From an uncultured Prevotellaceae bacterium (lineage in GTDB: Bacteria > Bacteroidota > Bacteroidia > Bacteroidales > Bacteroidaceae): DNA of 6,491 nucleotides. The position numbers and the translations under genes were made by a program. Position 1 is the first letter of the stretch, and each line of letters begins with the position of its first letter. The notes under the pieces were generated by a model. The model searched no databases and was not told where the DNA came from. It was given only the letters and a program-made list of their open reading frames with translations. The stretch lies in NCBI GenBank assembly GCA_945486445.1, contig CALYTD010000070.1:1-6491 (forward strand), written 5' to 3'. Shown in pieces: positions 1 to 6,491 of the stretch.

Positions 1-215
1 TAGGCTTCATCTCCGCCTGCATCATAGGCGCAGACAAACTGTACTCACTAAGTCAGGGCATACCACAGCGGCTTGTTACCGACTCGCCCTACTTCTACAT
101 AGCACTGACAATGATGATAATAGGCACACAACTGTTCCTTGCTGGCTTCGTAGCAGACCTCGTAAGCCGATCCTCACAAGGCAGGAATGAGTACCAAATA
201 GAGAAAACCGTATAG
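1..215 (+). CDS. Family 2 glycosyltransferase, C-terminal fragment (5' end outside window)
   Basis: This is the last ~70 codons of a reading frame that enters from the left edge (first whole codon at base 3) and stops at TAG 213-215. The visible part has a hydrophobic segment starting YFYIALTMMIIGTQLFLAGF, then a basic cytoplasmic-type tail ending in IEKTV. From memory of the family, the RLVTDSPYFYIAL / GTQLFLAGF / SRSS..RN.Y.IEK pattern is typical of the C-terminal membrane anchor of Bacteroidota GT2 enzymes related to dolichyl/undecaprenyl-phosphate glycosyltransferases, which move a sugar from a nucleotide donor to a polyprenyl phosphate at the inner membrane. The catalytic GT-A domain is not in the window, so donor and acceptor cannot be judged. 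The next gene starts 33 bp downstream with no clear terminator between, so the two may be co-transcribed. Confidence 0.75.
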   Translation, partial: GFISACIIGADKLYSLSQGIPQRLVTDSPYFYIALTMMIIGTQLFLAGFVADLVSRSSQGRNEYQIEKTV

Positions 216-248
216 ACACAACGGTGTGACGCACGACAAAAAACAGCA

Positions 249-746
249 ATGAAACCATCACACATCATACTCCTCGCACTCCTCACAGTGGCCACTGTCG
301 CCTGTTCCTCCATAGACTGTAACATAGAGGGAAGGGTTCTTTGCCACTATACCTTACACGACGGGGACGGCAACGACGTCACCCTCAACTACCCGGTAAG
401 CGTTTCCCTGCTCAGAACAACGGTCGGCAGCGACACTGTTTACATCAACAGCATGAGTAACGCGTCATCGTTTGACATACCCATGAGTTACGGGGCGGAC
501 AAGGACGAGATAGCAATAACGCTGCACCTGACCGACTCCACCACTATAACAGACATAATATGGGCAAGGAAAACAAACATACCACAGTTTGAATCAGTGG
601 ACTGCGCACCACGATACCACCACGAACTGCTGGAAGTAGGCAGCACACACAACTTCATTGACACCGTAATCATAAACAATCCCAAAGTAAGCAACGATGC
701 ATCTGTCTCAAACATACAAATCCATCTGCATAGCATTGACGATTAG
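249..746 (+). CDS. DUF6452 family lipoprotein
   Basis: This 165-residue protein has a short signal peptide (MKPSH, then a hydrophobic run from residue 6 to 18) ending in TVAC. Cys19 is the likely lipidated residue of a type II signal; Thr at -3 makes the lipobox weaker than the ideal LAGC. The mature part is polar and beta-rich, with Cys24, Cys32 and Cys119 that could form disulfides. The conserved C-terminal block is ESVDCAPRYHHELLEV (115-130) followed by NFIDTVIINNPKVSNDASVSN (135-155), which I recognise as the DUF6452 pattern of Bacteroidales. No strongly acidic export signal follows Cys19, so surface display is not evident. No biochemical function is known to me. Its last 50 bp also encode the start of the DUF6048 gene in another frame, which suggests the two are made together. 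The ATG at 249 is chosen because it gives the complete signal peptide. Confidence 0.78.
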   Translation: MKPSHIILLALLTVATVACSSIDCNIEGRVLCHYTLHDGDGNDVTLNYPVSVSLLRTTVGSDTVYINSMSNASSFDIPMSYGADKDEIAITLHLTDSTTITDIIWARKTNIPQFESVDCAPRYHHELLEVGSTHNFIDTVIINNPKVSNDASVSNIQIHLHSIDD

Positions 747-1410
747 CCTGCTGTACCCCATAGCCACCACAGCGCAAAACACACAGAAAACAAAGGCAGA
801 ACAGGCTGCGGCAGACACCATACCACTGTTCCGCGGACTATCAGTATCATACGATTTGGCAGGAACAATAATGCGAATGGTAGGAGATTACGGTCAGTTT
901 GAAGGCGCATTACGCGTCAACCTAAAAGACAAATACTTCCCGATAGTAGAAATCGGCCTCGGATCAGCAAAACATGAAACCGACGACGTAACCAACATAG
1001 AAGCAAAAACAAACGCCCCATACGCCAGAATAGGCTGTGACATCAACATATCAAAGAACAAACACGACGACTACCGCGTAATGTTCGGCGCGAGATACGG
1101 CTTCACAAACTTCAAACAAGAGATATACGGCGATATAGACGTGCCCTACTGGGGCGGCACCGTGCCCTACTCCACAAGCGAAAAAAACATATCCTATCAC
1201 TGGGCAGAGTTGGTATTCTCAGTAGATGCAAGGCTGTGGGGACCTGTACACCTTGGCTGGAGCTTCAGATACAAATCCAAACTATCAGGCAAAGGCAATG
1301 AAGGCGAGAAGATATGGTACGTACCCGGCTACGGAAAAGACGGCGACAAACTCGGCGGAACATTCAACATAGCAGTAGAACTGTCACGAAAAAACAAGAA
1401 AGGGAAATAA
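697..1410 (+). CDS. DUF6048 family exported protein, probably beta-rich envelope protein
   Basis: This 237-residue protein begins with a signal peptide: Lys8, a hydrophobic core around residues 9-22, and an Ala-Thr-Thr-Ala-Gln site with likely cleavage after Ala26. The mature part has alternating polar and hydrophobic stretches with aromatic residues, for example KYFPIVEIGLGSA (79-91), PYARIGCDIN (108-117), MFGARYGFTNF (129-139), a Trp-Ala-Glu block at 169-171 and LGWSFRYKSK (186-195), then WYVPGYG (207-213). These match my recollection of DUF6048. The pattern fits a small outer-membrane beta-barrel, though that is inference. The start is well fixed: an in-frame TAA lies at 688-690, ATG 697 is the first start after it, and any later start would damage the signal peptide. 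It overlaps the DUF6452 gene by 50 bp in a different frame. Function is unknown. apbE follows after 3 bp. Confidence 0.78.
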   Translation: MHLSQTYKSICIALTISLLYPIATTAQNTQKTKAEQAAADTIPLFRGLSVSYDLAGTIMRMVGDYGQFEGALRVNLKDKYFPIVEIGLGSAKHETDDVTNIEAKTNAPYARIGCDINISKNKHDDYRVMFGARYGFTNFKQEIYGDIDVPYWGGTVPYSTSEKNISYHWAELVFSVDARLWGPVHLGWSFRYKSKLSGKGNEGEKIWYVPGYGKDGDKLGGTFNIAVELSRKNKKGK

Positions 1411-1413
1411 AAG

Positions 1414-2439
1414 ATGGACAGAAAAAAGAAAGCTGCAATCACACTCCCAATACTGGTACTGCTGCTTGTAGCACTGGTGGTATTCGGGGAAAGACGCGGG
1501 GCAGGCATCTATCAGCATGACTCAGGCTTCGTATTCGGCACATCATACAACATAACTTACGAGAATCCGGAAAGCCATAAGGCCGAAATAGAAAAGATAC
1601 TGCAAGGGGTTGACAACTCATTATCACCCTTTAACGACAACTCTATCATAACAGCAGTAAACCAGAACAAAGACATCACACTGGACACACAGTTCATTGA
1701 AGTATATAAACTGGCACACTCAGTATATGAAGAAACAGCAGGCGCATTCGACATCACGGTCGCCCCACTGGTGAACGCATGGGGATTCGGCTTCAAATCA
1801 GGCAAAATGCCGACAGAATCAGACATTGACAGCATAAAAACCTTTGTCGGTCTCGACAAAATCAGCCTCGACAAAAGCGGCAAACACATAGTAAAACAAG
1901 ACCCGCGCACCATGCTGGACTGCAGCGCCATCGCAAAAGGCTACGCCGTTGACATGGTGGCAAGACACCTATCACAGCAAGGCATAGAAAATTATATGGT
2001 GGAAATAGGCGGGGAAGTCATCGTAAAAGGACACAACCAAAGCGGAAAACAGTGGCGAATAGGTGTAACACGCCCCACGGATGACAGTTTAGCAGTAAAC
2101 CAAGAGATACAAACCGTGCTGACAATGACCGACAGAGCCATGGCAACATCAGGCAACTACCGCAACTTCTACTACAAGAACGGCAAGAAATACGCCCACA
2201 CCATAGACCCAAAGACAGGCTACCCCGTACAGCACAACATACTATCAGCCACGGTATTTGCCCCCACCTGCGCCGAAGCCGACGCCTACGCCACAGCCTT
2301 TATGGTGCTGGGACTGGACAAAGCAAGAAGCATCCTCAGCAGGAAGAAAACCCTTTCAGCATACCTTATATACACAGACGACAGCGGGAAAAACGCTGTA
2401 TGGTATTCAGAGGAATTAAAGAAAGACATCGATAAATAA
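1414..2439 (+). CDS. apbE: FAD:protein FMN transferase (ApbE family), membrane-anchored
   Basis: ApbE enzymes cleave FAD and attach FMN covalently through a phosphoester bond to Thr/Ser of extracytoplasmic redox proteins, such as the NqrB/NqrC and RnfD/RnfG subunits of Na+ pumps. The 341-residue product has the family blocks in order: GAFDITVAPLVNAWGFG (110-126), LDCSAIAKGYAVD (168-180), VEIGGEV (196-202), ATSGNYRNF (244-252), HTIDPKTGYPV (262-272) and CAEADAYATAFMVLG (286-300). Asp290 and Thr294 have the spacing of the metal ligands in characterised ApbE proteins. The N-terminus has a Lys/Arg-rich start and one hydrophobic segment (about 7-24) with no Cys, so the protein is probably held in the inner membrane facing the periplasm by an uncleaved helix rather than as a lipoprotein. 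It starts 3 bp after the DUF6048 gene and ends 8 bp before the Crp-like gene, so it is probably in their operon. No target flavoprotein gene is in the window. Confidence 0.93.
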   Translation: MDRKKKAAITLPILVLLLVALVVFGERRGAGIYQHDSGFVFGTSYNITYENPESHKAEIEKILQGVDNSLSPFNDNSIITAVNQNKDITLDTQFIEVYKLAHSVYEETAGAFDITVAPLVNAWGFGFKSGKMPTESDIDSIKTFVGLDKISLDKSGKHIVKQDPRTMLDCSAIAKGYAVDMVARHLSQQGIENYMVEIGGEVIVKGHNQSGKQWRIGVTRPTDDSLAVNQEIQTVLTMTDRAMATSGNYRNFYYKNGKKYAHTIDPKTGYPVQHNILSATVFAPTCAEADAYATAFMVLGLDKARSILSRKKTLSAYLIYTDDSGKNAVWYSEELKKDIDK

Positions 2440-2447
2440 CAAAACAA

Positions 2448-3107
2448 ATGCAGTTAAACCATAAGGACCTATTAGGAATACCCATCTTTCTCGGACTATC
2501 AGAGAAAGACCTGATGGACATAGCACGCAACACACGCTTCAACCTGCGCCACCACAAGAAAGGAAGCACCATAGTTGAAGAAGGGGACACATGCAACTCA
2601 CTCATCTCCGTCATAGAAGGCTGGATGGAGATAGACACATATTCAGACAACAGGGCATACCATTTGGAAGAACTTGTGCAAGCAACACAAACACTGGAAC
2701 CAGACAAACTCTTCGGAATATCGCCACGATACCATTCCATTTGCAGAGCATATACCACCTGCGAGTCAATAAGTATAATGAAAGAAGATCTCACACAGAT
2801 ATTCAATCACTATATGATTGTAAGACTGAACTACCTCAATCTCATCTGCCGACGCACCCAACAACTGGAAAGACAGCCGTGGCAACCAAAGAACCCAGCA
2901 CTCACCGACCGCATAGCAACATTCATAAAGCAACGCTCCATGTACCCAGCAGGAAGAAAAGTGCTACACATAAAGATGGCGCAACTGGCCGAAGAACTGA
3001 ACGTAAGCAGGCTGGACGTATCGAATGCACTTAACGACATGAACAGAGCTGACAAGATAATACAACGCAGAGGAATGGTGGAAGTACCAGCACTGCAACT
3101 GCTATAA
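2448..3107 (+). CDS. Crp/Fnr family transcriptional regulator
   Basis: This 219-residue protein has the two-domain Crp/Fnr layout. An N-terminal cNMP-binding-like beta-roll spans about residues 12-115 (FLGLSEKDLMDIA, then KKGSTIVEEGD at 37-47). A dimer helix follows at about 116-142, then a C-terminal winged helix with helix-turn-helix at about 174-200 (IKMAQLAEELNVSRLDVSNAL) and a basic wing IIQRRGMVEVP. The length is normal for the family. The phosphate-binding cassette of cAMP-binding members (GE..L plus an Arg-Ser pair) is not recognisable around 84-104, and there is no FNR-type N-terminal cysteine cluster; its cysteines (49, 99, 105, 134) are scattered. The ligand is therefore unknown, and it may act without cAMP. 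It lies 8 bp after apbE, so it is probably co-transcribed and might control this operon or redox genes elsewhere; that is inference. A 50-bp gap separates it from the next gene. Confidence 0.87.
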   Translation: MQLNHKDLLGIPIFLGLSEKDLMDIARNTRFNLRHHKKGSTIVEEGDTCNSLISVIEGWMEIDTYSDNRAYHLEELVQATQTLEPDKLFGISPRYHSICRAYTTCESISIMKEDLTQIFNHYMIVRLNYLNLICRRTQQLERQPWQPKNPALTDRIATFIKQRSMYPAGRKVLHIKMAQLAEELNVSRLDVSNALNDMNRADKIIQRRGMVEVPALQLL

Positions 3108-3157
3108 GCCACAAAGGATAACAATACATATCTCAAACAATACACAACGACAACTAT

Positions 3158-5218
3158 ATGAACAGCACCAACGACAACAATCCGTTCTTTACCAAATACT
3201 CAACACCACACGAGACCGTACCGTTCGACAAGATAAGACTGGAGCATTTTGAACCAGCCTTCATCGAAGGAATAAGGCGTGACGATGAACACATTGATAA
3301 AATAATAAACAATCCAGAGCCCCCAACGTTTGACAACACCATCATTGACCCTGACGAAGACGAGGAGGGATACTACGATCTGCTTGACAAAGTCTCCACA
3401 GTCTTCTTCAATCTGCTCTCAGCGGAGACCAACGACGAGATGGAAGCATTGGCACAGAAGATGCAACCGCTGCTGACCAAGCACCATAATGACGTCACCC
3501 TCAACGAAATGTTGTTCCAACGCATCAAGGCGGTGTATGACAATCACCGTGAATTGACACCAGAGGAGGAGATGCTCCTTAACAAAAGTTACGACAGTTT
3601 TGTGCGTTCCGGAGCGTTGTTAAGTGCAGAAGACAAGGAGAAACTCCGCAAACTGACAGAGGAAGCGAGCATGCTCTCCCTGCAATTCTCGCAGAATCTT
3701 CTGAAAGAAAACAAGGCTTTCACGCTACATATCACCGAAGAAGCAGACCTTGCAGGCCTTCCTGACAGTCAGCGCAATGCCGCTCTCGCCGCAGCAAAGG
3801 AACGTGACATGGAGGGATGGGTTATCACTCTCGATGCACCTTCATACATGCCGTTCATGCAATATGCGGAAAACAGGGAGTTGCGGAAACGCCTTTACAT
3901 GGCAAGAAACACCGAGTGTACTCATGACAACGATGCTAACAACCTCGAAATATGCAAGAAACTGGTCAACCTACGCCGTGAACTGGCGCAACTTCTGGGC
4001 TATGAGACATACGCTGACTATGTGTTAAAGAAGCGTATGGCCTCTAATATAGATAATGTATATAAGTTATTATACGACCTTATCAACGCTTACAAGCCCA
4101 CAGCGATAAAAGAACGTGAGGAGGTTATAGCCAAAGCCAGACGCATGGAGGGCGAAGACTTCGAGTTCATGCCGTGGGATGGGCCTTACTACTCACACAA
4201 ATTACAGTTGGAGAAGTACAACGTTGACTCGGAAATGCTGCGTCCTTACCTCGAGCTGTCAAGGGTTATAGACGGTGTCTTCGGTCTTGCCAATCGTCTG
4301 TACGGCATAACCTTCAAGGAGAACAAGGACATACCGGTATATCACCCTGACGTGAAGGCCTACGAGGTGTATGACAAGGACGCCTCATTCCTCGCCGTCT
4401 TCTATGCCGACTTCCATCCCCGCAAGGGCAAACAGGGCGGTGCCTGGATGACGGAATACCAGGGACAGTATATCGACCGCAAGGGAAAGAACGTCCGTCC
4501 GCACGTCAGCGTGGTGATGAACTTCACCAAGCCCACGCACGACAAGCCCGCCCTGCTAACATTAGGAGAGGTAGAAACCTTCCTTCACGAGTTCGGACAC
4601 TCTCTTCACGGAATGTTCGCCAACACACGTTTTGAATCCCTTTCCGGCACAAACGTATGGTGGGACTTCGTGGAACTGCCCTCGCAGTTCATGGAGAACT
4701 TCTCCCTTGAAAAGGAGTTCCTGTCCACCTTCGCCTTCCATCACGAGACGGGCGAGCCGATGCCCGATGCACTTATCGACAGGCTCATTAAGGGACGCAA
4801 CTACAACTGCGCCTCTGCCTGCCTCCGCCAAGTAAGTTTCGGACTTCTCGACATGGCCTACTACACGCAGAAAGAGGAGTTCAACGCCGACATAATACCG
4901 TTTGAGAAAGAGGCATGGAAGGACGCAATCATCAGTCCCCAACTGCCCGACACCTGCATGACGGTACAGTTCTCCCACATAATGGCAGGCGGATACTCCG
5001 CCGGTTATTACAGTTACAAATGGGCGGAGGTACTTGATGCTGACGCCTTTGCAGTGTTTAAGAAAGAGGGAATATTCAATCCCGCCACCGCACAGCGATT
5101 CCGTGACTGCATACTATCAAAGGGAGGAACAGAGCATCCCATGACTCTCTACAAGCGTTTCAAGGGCTCTGAGCCTACAATCGAGGCTCTCTTGGAACGC
5201 AATGACATAAAAAAATGA
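3158..5218 (+). CDS. dcp: M3 family zinc metallopeptidase, peptidyl-dipeptidase Dcp-like
   Basis: This 686-residue product belongs to the thimet/Dcp family of zinc oligopeptidases, which degrade short peptides; Dcp releases C-terminal dipeptides. The zinc site is HEFGH at 477-481 (ligands His477 and His481, catalytic Glu478), with the third ligand Glu506 in DFVELPSQ. The substrate-side block HIMAGGYSAGYYSYKW starts at His607, and Tyr613, Tyr617 and Tyr620 correspond to the conserved tyrosines of thimet oligopeptidase. The N-terminus (NPFFTKYST, then PFDKIRLEHFEPAF) resembles E. coli Dcp, which is of similar length (~680). The Dcp assignment rather than oligopeptidase A rests on length, N-terminus and this tyrosine block, and is likely but not certain. 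No signal peptide is present, so it is probably cytoplasmic. Its stop overlaps the dCMP deaminase start as ATGA. Arginine codons shift here: CGT is used 13 of 33 times, but never in the genes before it. Confidence 0.92.
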   Translation: MNSTNDNNPFFTKYSTPHETVPFDKIRLEHFEPAFIEGIRRDDEHIDKIINNPEPPTFDNTIIDPDEDEEGYYDLLDKVSTVFFNLLSAETNDEMEALAQKMQPLLTKHHNDVTLNEMLFQRIKAVYDNHRELTPEEEMLLNKSYDSFVRSGALLSAEDKEKLRKLTEEASMLSLQFSQNLLKENKAFTLHITEEADLAGLPDSQRNAALAAAKERDMEGWVITLDAPSYMPFMQYAENRELRKRLYMARNTECTHDNDANNLEICKKLVNLRRELAQLLGYETYADYVLKKRMASNIDNVYKLLYDLINAYKPTAIKEREEVIAKARRMEGEDFEFMPWDGPYYSHKLQLEKYNVDSEMLRPYLELSRVIDGVFGLANRLYGITFKENKDIPVYHPDVKAYEVYDKDASFLAVFYADFHPRKGKQGGAWMTEYQGQYIDRKGKNVRPHVSVVMNFTKPTHDKPALLTLGEVETFLHEFGHSLHGMFANTRFESLSGTNVWWDFVELPSQFMENFSLEKEFLSTFAFHHETGEPMPDALIDRLIKGRNYNCASACLRQVSFGLLDMAYYTQKEEFNADIIPFEKEAWKDAIISPQLPDTCMTVQFSHIMAGGYSAGYYSYKWAEVLDADAFAVFKKEGIFNPATAQRFRDCILSKGGTEHPMTLYKRFKGSEPTIEALLERNDIKK

Positions 5219-5664
5219 TTATGGACAACACAAAACAGACCGAAAAGCAGGCCCTACTTGACCGCCGTTACCTGCGTATGGCGCGTATATGGGCAGAGAA
5301 TAGTTACTGCAAGCGCAGGCAAGTCGGCGCACTGGTAGTGAAAGACCATACTATAATAAGCGACGGCTACAACGGCACACCCAGCGGTTTCCAAAACGTA
5401 TGCGAAGAGAACGACAAGACCTTCCCCTACGTACTGCACGCCGAAGCCAACGCCATCACCAAACTGGCACGCAGCAATAACAACAGCGACGGCGCCACAC
5501 TCTACGTCACAGCAGCCCCCTGCATAGAGTGCGCCAAACTGATAATACAGTCAGGCATAAGGCGTGTCATCTACGGAGAGGAATACCGACTTGCCGACGG
5601 GCTGTCACTGCTACGTCAGGCAGGAATAGAAGCAACCCACATACAGTTAGAAGATGAACAATAA
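5215..5664 (+). CDS. Deoxycytidylate (dCMP) deaminase
   Basis: This 149-residue cytosolic enzyme of the cytidine/dCMP deaminase fold converts dCMP to dUMP and ammonia, feeding thymidylate synthesis. The zinc site is HAE at 75-77 (His75 ligand, Glu77 proton shuttle) plus PCIEC at 102-106 (Cys103 and Cys106 ligands). The preceding block VGALVVKD...GYNGTPSGF (37-59) is the nucleotide-binding signature that separates dCMP deaminases from cytidine and tRNA-adenosine deaminases. Length is normal for bacterial ComEB-type proteins. ATG 5215 overlaps the dcp stop by 4 bp (ATGA), which suggests translational coupling; a second in-frame ATG at 5221 is an equally possible start and would remove two residues. 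The end overlaps the S41 peptidase start by 11 bp. Its link to the flanking peptidases looks like shared transcription rather than a shared pathway. Confidence 0.93.
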   Translation: MIMDNTKQTEKQALLDRRYLRMARIWAENSYCKRRQVGALVVKDHTIISDGYNGTPSGFQNVCEENDKTFPYVLHAEANAITKLARSNNNSDGATLYVTAAPCIECAKLIIQSGIRRVIYGEEYRLADGLSLLRQAGIEATHIQLEDEQ

Positions 5665-6491
5665 ATCAAGATACATGCCACTGATAATGGCGCTGTGCGT
5701 CGTTACAGGAATAATGATTGGCACGTTCTATGCCAATCACTTCTCCGGCAACAGACTCAACATAATCAACTCAGGCAGTAACAGGCTCAATAACCTCCTC
5801 CACATAATAGATGACCAGTACGTTGACACTGTAAACATCAACGACCTCGTGGAGAAGGCAATACCACAGATACTGTCTGAACTGGACCCCCACTCCGTAT
5901 ATATATCCGCAAAGGATGCGCAAACTGCCAGCGACGACTTAAAAGGCTCTTTCTTCGGAGTAGGCATAGAATTCGTCATCAGGGAGGACACAATTCACGT
6001 GCAGAACGTCATCAACGGCGGTCCGGCGCAGAAAGCCGGACTGTTAGCCGGCGACAAGATTGTAAGCATTGACGGCAAGCCATTCGTGGGCAAGGAAGTG
6101 ACCAACGAAGAAGCCATGCGCAAACTCAAAGGCCCGGACAAGTCAAAGGTGAAGGTCGGCATCATGCGTTGCGGCTCAAAGAAACCCATTGTCTATGAAA
6201 TAACACGTGGCGAGGTGAAAACCAAGAGCATCATGGCCACCTATATGCTTGACAGTGAGACCGGATACATACGCATAAAGAACTTCGGTGAGAACACATA
6301 CGCCGAGATGCTCGTATCACTCGCACAACTTTCGCAGCACGGATTCAAGAACCTTGTAATAGACCTGCGCGACAATACCGGCGGATATTTAGAGGCTGCC
6401 GTACAAATGGCAAACGAGTTCCTGCCCGACAACAGACTCATAGTATATACCGAGGGTCGCAAGTCACAGAGGCAGGAGTACAAGACCGACG
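5654..6491 (+). CDS. S41 family C-terminal processing peptidase (Ctp/Prc-like), 3' end outside window
   Basis: The frame opens at ATG 5654 and is open to the window edge, giving 279 residues. A signal-anchor or signal peptide occupies about 8-26 (MPLIMALCVVTGIMIGTFYA). Next comes the S41 N-terminal helical region with LDPHSVYIS (78-86), a typical Ctp motif. A PDZ domain follows at about 93-186 (GSFFGVGIEF, GPAQKAGLLAGDKIVSIDG). The start of the protease core is visible: GYIRIKNF (204-211) and DLRDNTGGYLEAAVQMANEFL (237-257). The catalytic Ser and Lys lie further downstream and are not in the window, so activity cannot be confirmed. Such proteases cut proteins near the C-terminus in the periplasm, with the PDZ domain recognising the substrate tail. 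The start lies 11 bp inside the dCMP deaminase gene, which indicates co-expression and probable translational coupling. Confidence 0.93.
   Translation, partial: MNNKSRYMPLIMALCVVTGIMIGTFYANHFSGNRLNIINSGSNRLNNLLHIIDDQYVDTVNINDLVEKAIPQILSELDPHSVYISAKDAQTASDDLKGSFFGVGIEFVIREDTIHVQNVINGGPAQKAGLLAGDKIVSIDGKPFVGKEVTNEEAMRKLKGPDKSKVKVGIMRCGSKKPIVYEITRGEVKTKSIMATYMLDSETGYIRIKNFGENTYAEMLVSLAQLSQHGFKNLVIDLRDNTGGYLEAAVQMANEFLPDNRLIVYTEGRKSQRQEYKTD

Noticed and set aside
216..227. Small inverted repeat ACAC-AACG-GTGT between the glycosyltransferase and DUF6452 genes
   Set aside because: A 4-bp stem with no following T-run is too weak for a terminator and is expected by chance.
1141..1170. Direct repeat of GTGCCCTAC (1141-1149 and 1162-1170)
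   Set aside because: It encodes a local VPY...VPY repeat inside the DUF6048 protein and has no further copies; probably ordinary coding sequence.
1557..1931. 124-codon minus-strand open frame within apbE
   Set aside because: It is a shadow of conserved ApbE motifs; Ser/Leu-rich antisense translation without domain features.
2366..2806. 146-codon open frame on the minus strand across the apbE/Crp-like junction
   Set aside because: It spans two well-supported genes on the other strand and its translation shows no family motif or coherent structure.
3108..3157. Possible promoter in the 50-bp gap before dcp
   Set aside because: No Bacteroidota-type -7 (TAnnTTTG) and -33 (TTTG) pair and no hairpin were found, so neither a promoter nor a terminator can be supported from sequence alone.
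4562..4978. 138-codon open frame on the minus strand within dcp
   Set aside because: It lies opposite the most conserved part of the M3 peptidase (zinc site to the C-terminal region), has no recognisable domain or start context, and is explained by codon use of the real gene.
1..6491. Search for a mobile, defence or otherwise novel system
   Set aside because: No transposase, integrase, toxin-antitoxin, CRISPR repeats, tRNA or phage genes were seen. All genes are on one strand and fit core Bacteroidales functions.

Overview
The window looks like chromosomal DNA from a Bacteroidota member, most likely order Bacteroidales. The evidence is two Bacteroidales-type envelope families (DUF6452 and DUF6048), the C-terminal signature of a Bacteroidota membrane glycosyltransferase, a Crp/Fnr regulator with the divergent Bacteroidota HTH, and a lack of clear Shine-Dalgarno sequences. 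Isoleucine is very often ATA. A Prevotella-like genus is possible but cannot be fixed from the sequence.

All eight genes lie on the + strand and are tightly packed; the largest gap is 50 bp. From left to right: (1) the 3' end of a family 2 glycosyltransferase; (2) a DUF6452 lipoprotein; (3) a DUF6048 exported, probably beta-rich protein whose start lies 50 bp inside gene 2; (4) a membrane-anchored ApbE-type FAD:protein FMN transferase; (5) a Crp/Fnr-like regulator; (6) a Dcp-like M3 zinc metallopeptidase; (7) a dCMP deaminase; (8) the 5' part of an S41 C-terminal processing peptidase, cut by the window edge before its catalytic Ser/Lys.

Genes 1-5 deal mainly with the envelope: glycosyl transfer, a lipoprotein and exported-protein pair, and flavinylation of extracytoplasmic redox proteins, plus a regulator. 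Genes 6-8 form a second block joined by 4-bp and 11-bp overlaps, combining intracellular peptide breakdown, supply of dUMP for thymidylate, and envelope proteolysis. The 50-bp gap between genes 5 and 6 coincides with a change in codon use (arginine CGT is 0 of 44 before it and 20 of 56 after it), which supports treating them as two units.

No RNA gene, mobile element, CRISPR array, convincing promoter or terminator was seen. The region looks like ordinary core genome. The least-described parts are the DUF6452/DUF6048 pair with its dual-coding overlap, and a Crp-family protein that seems to lack the cyclic-nucleotide-binding signature.
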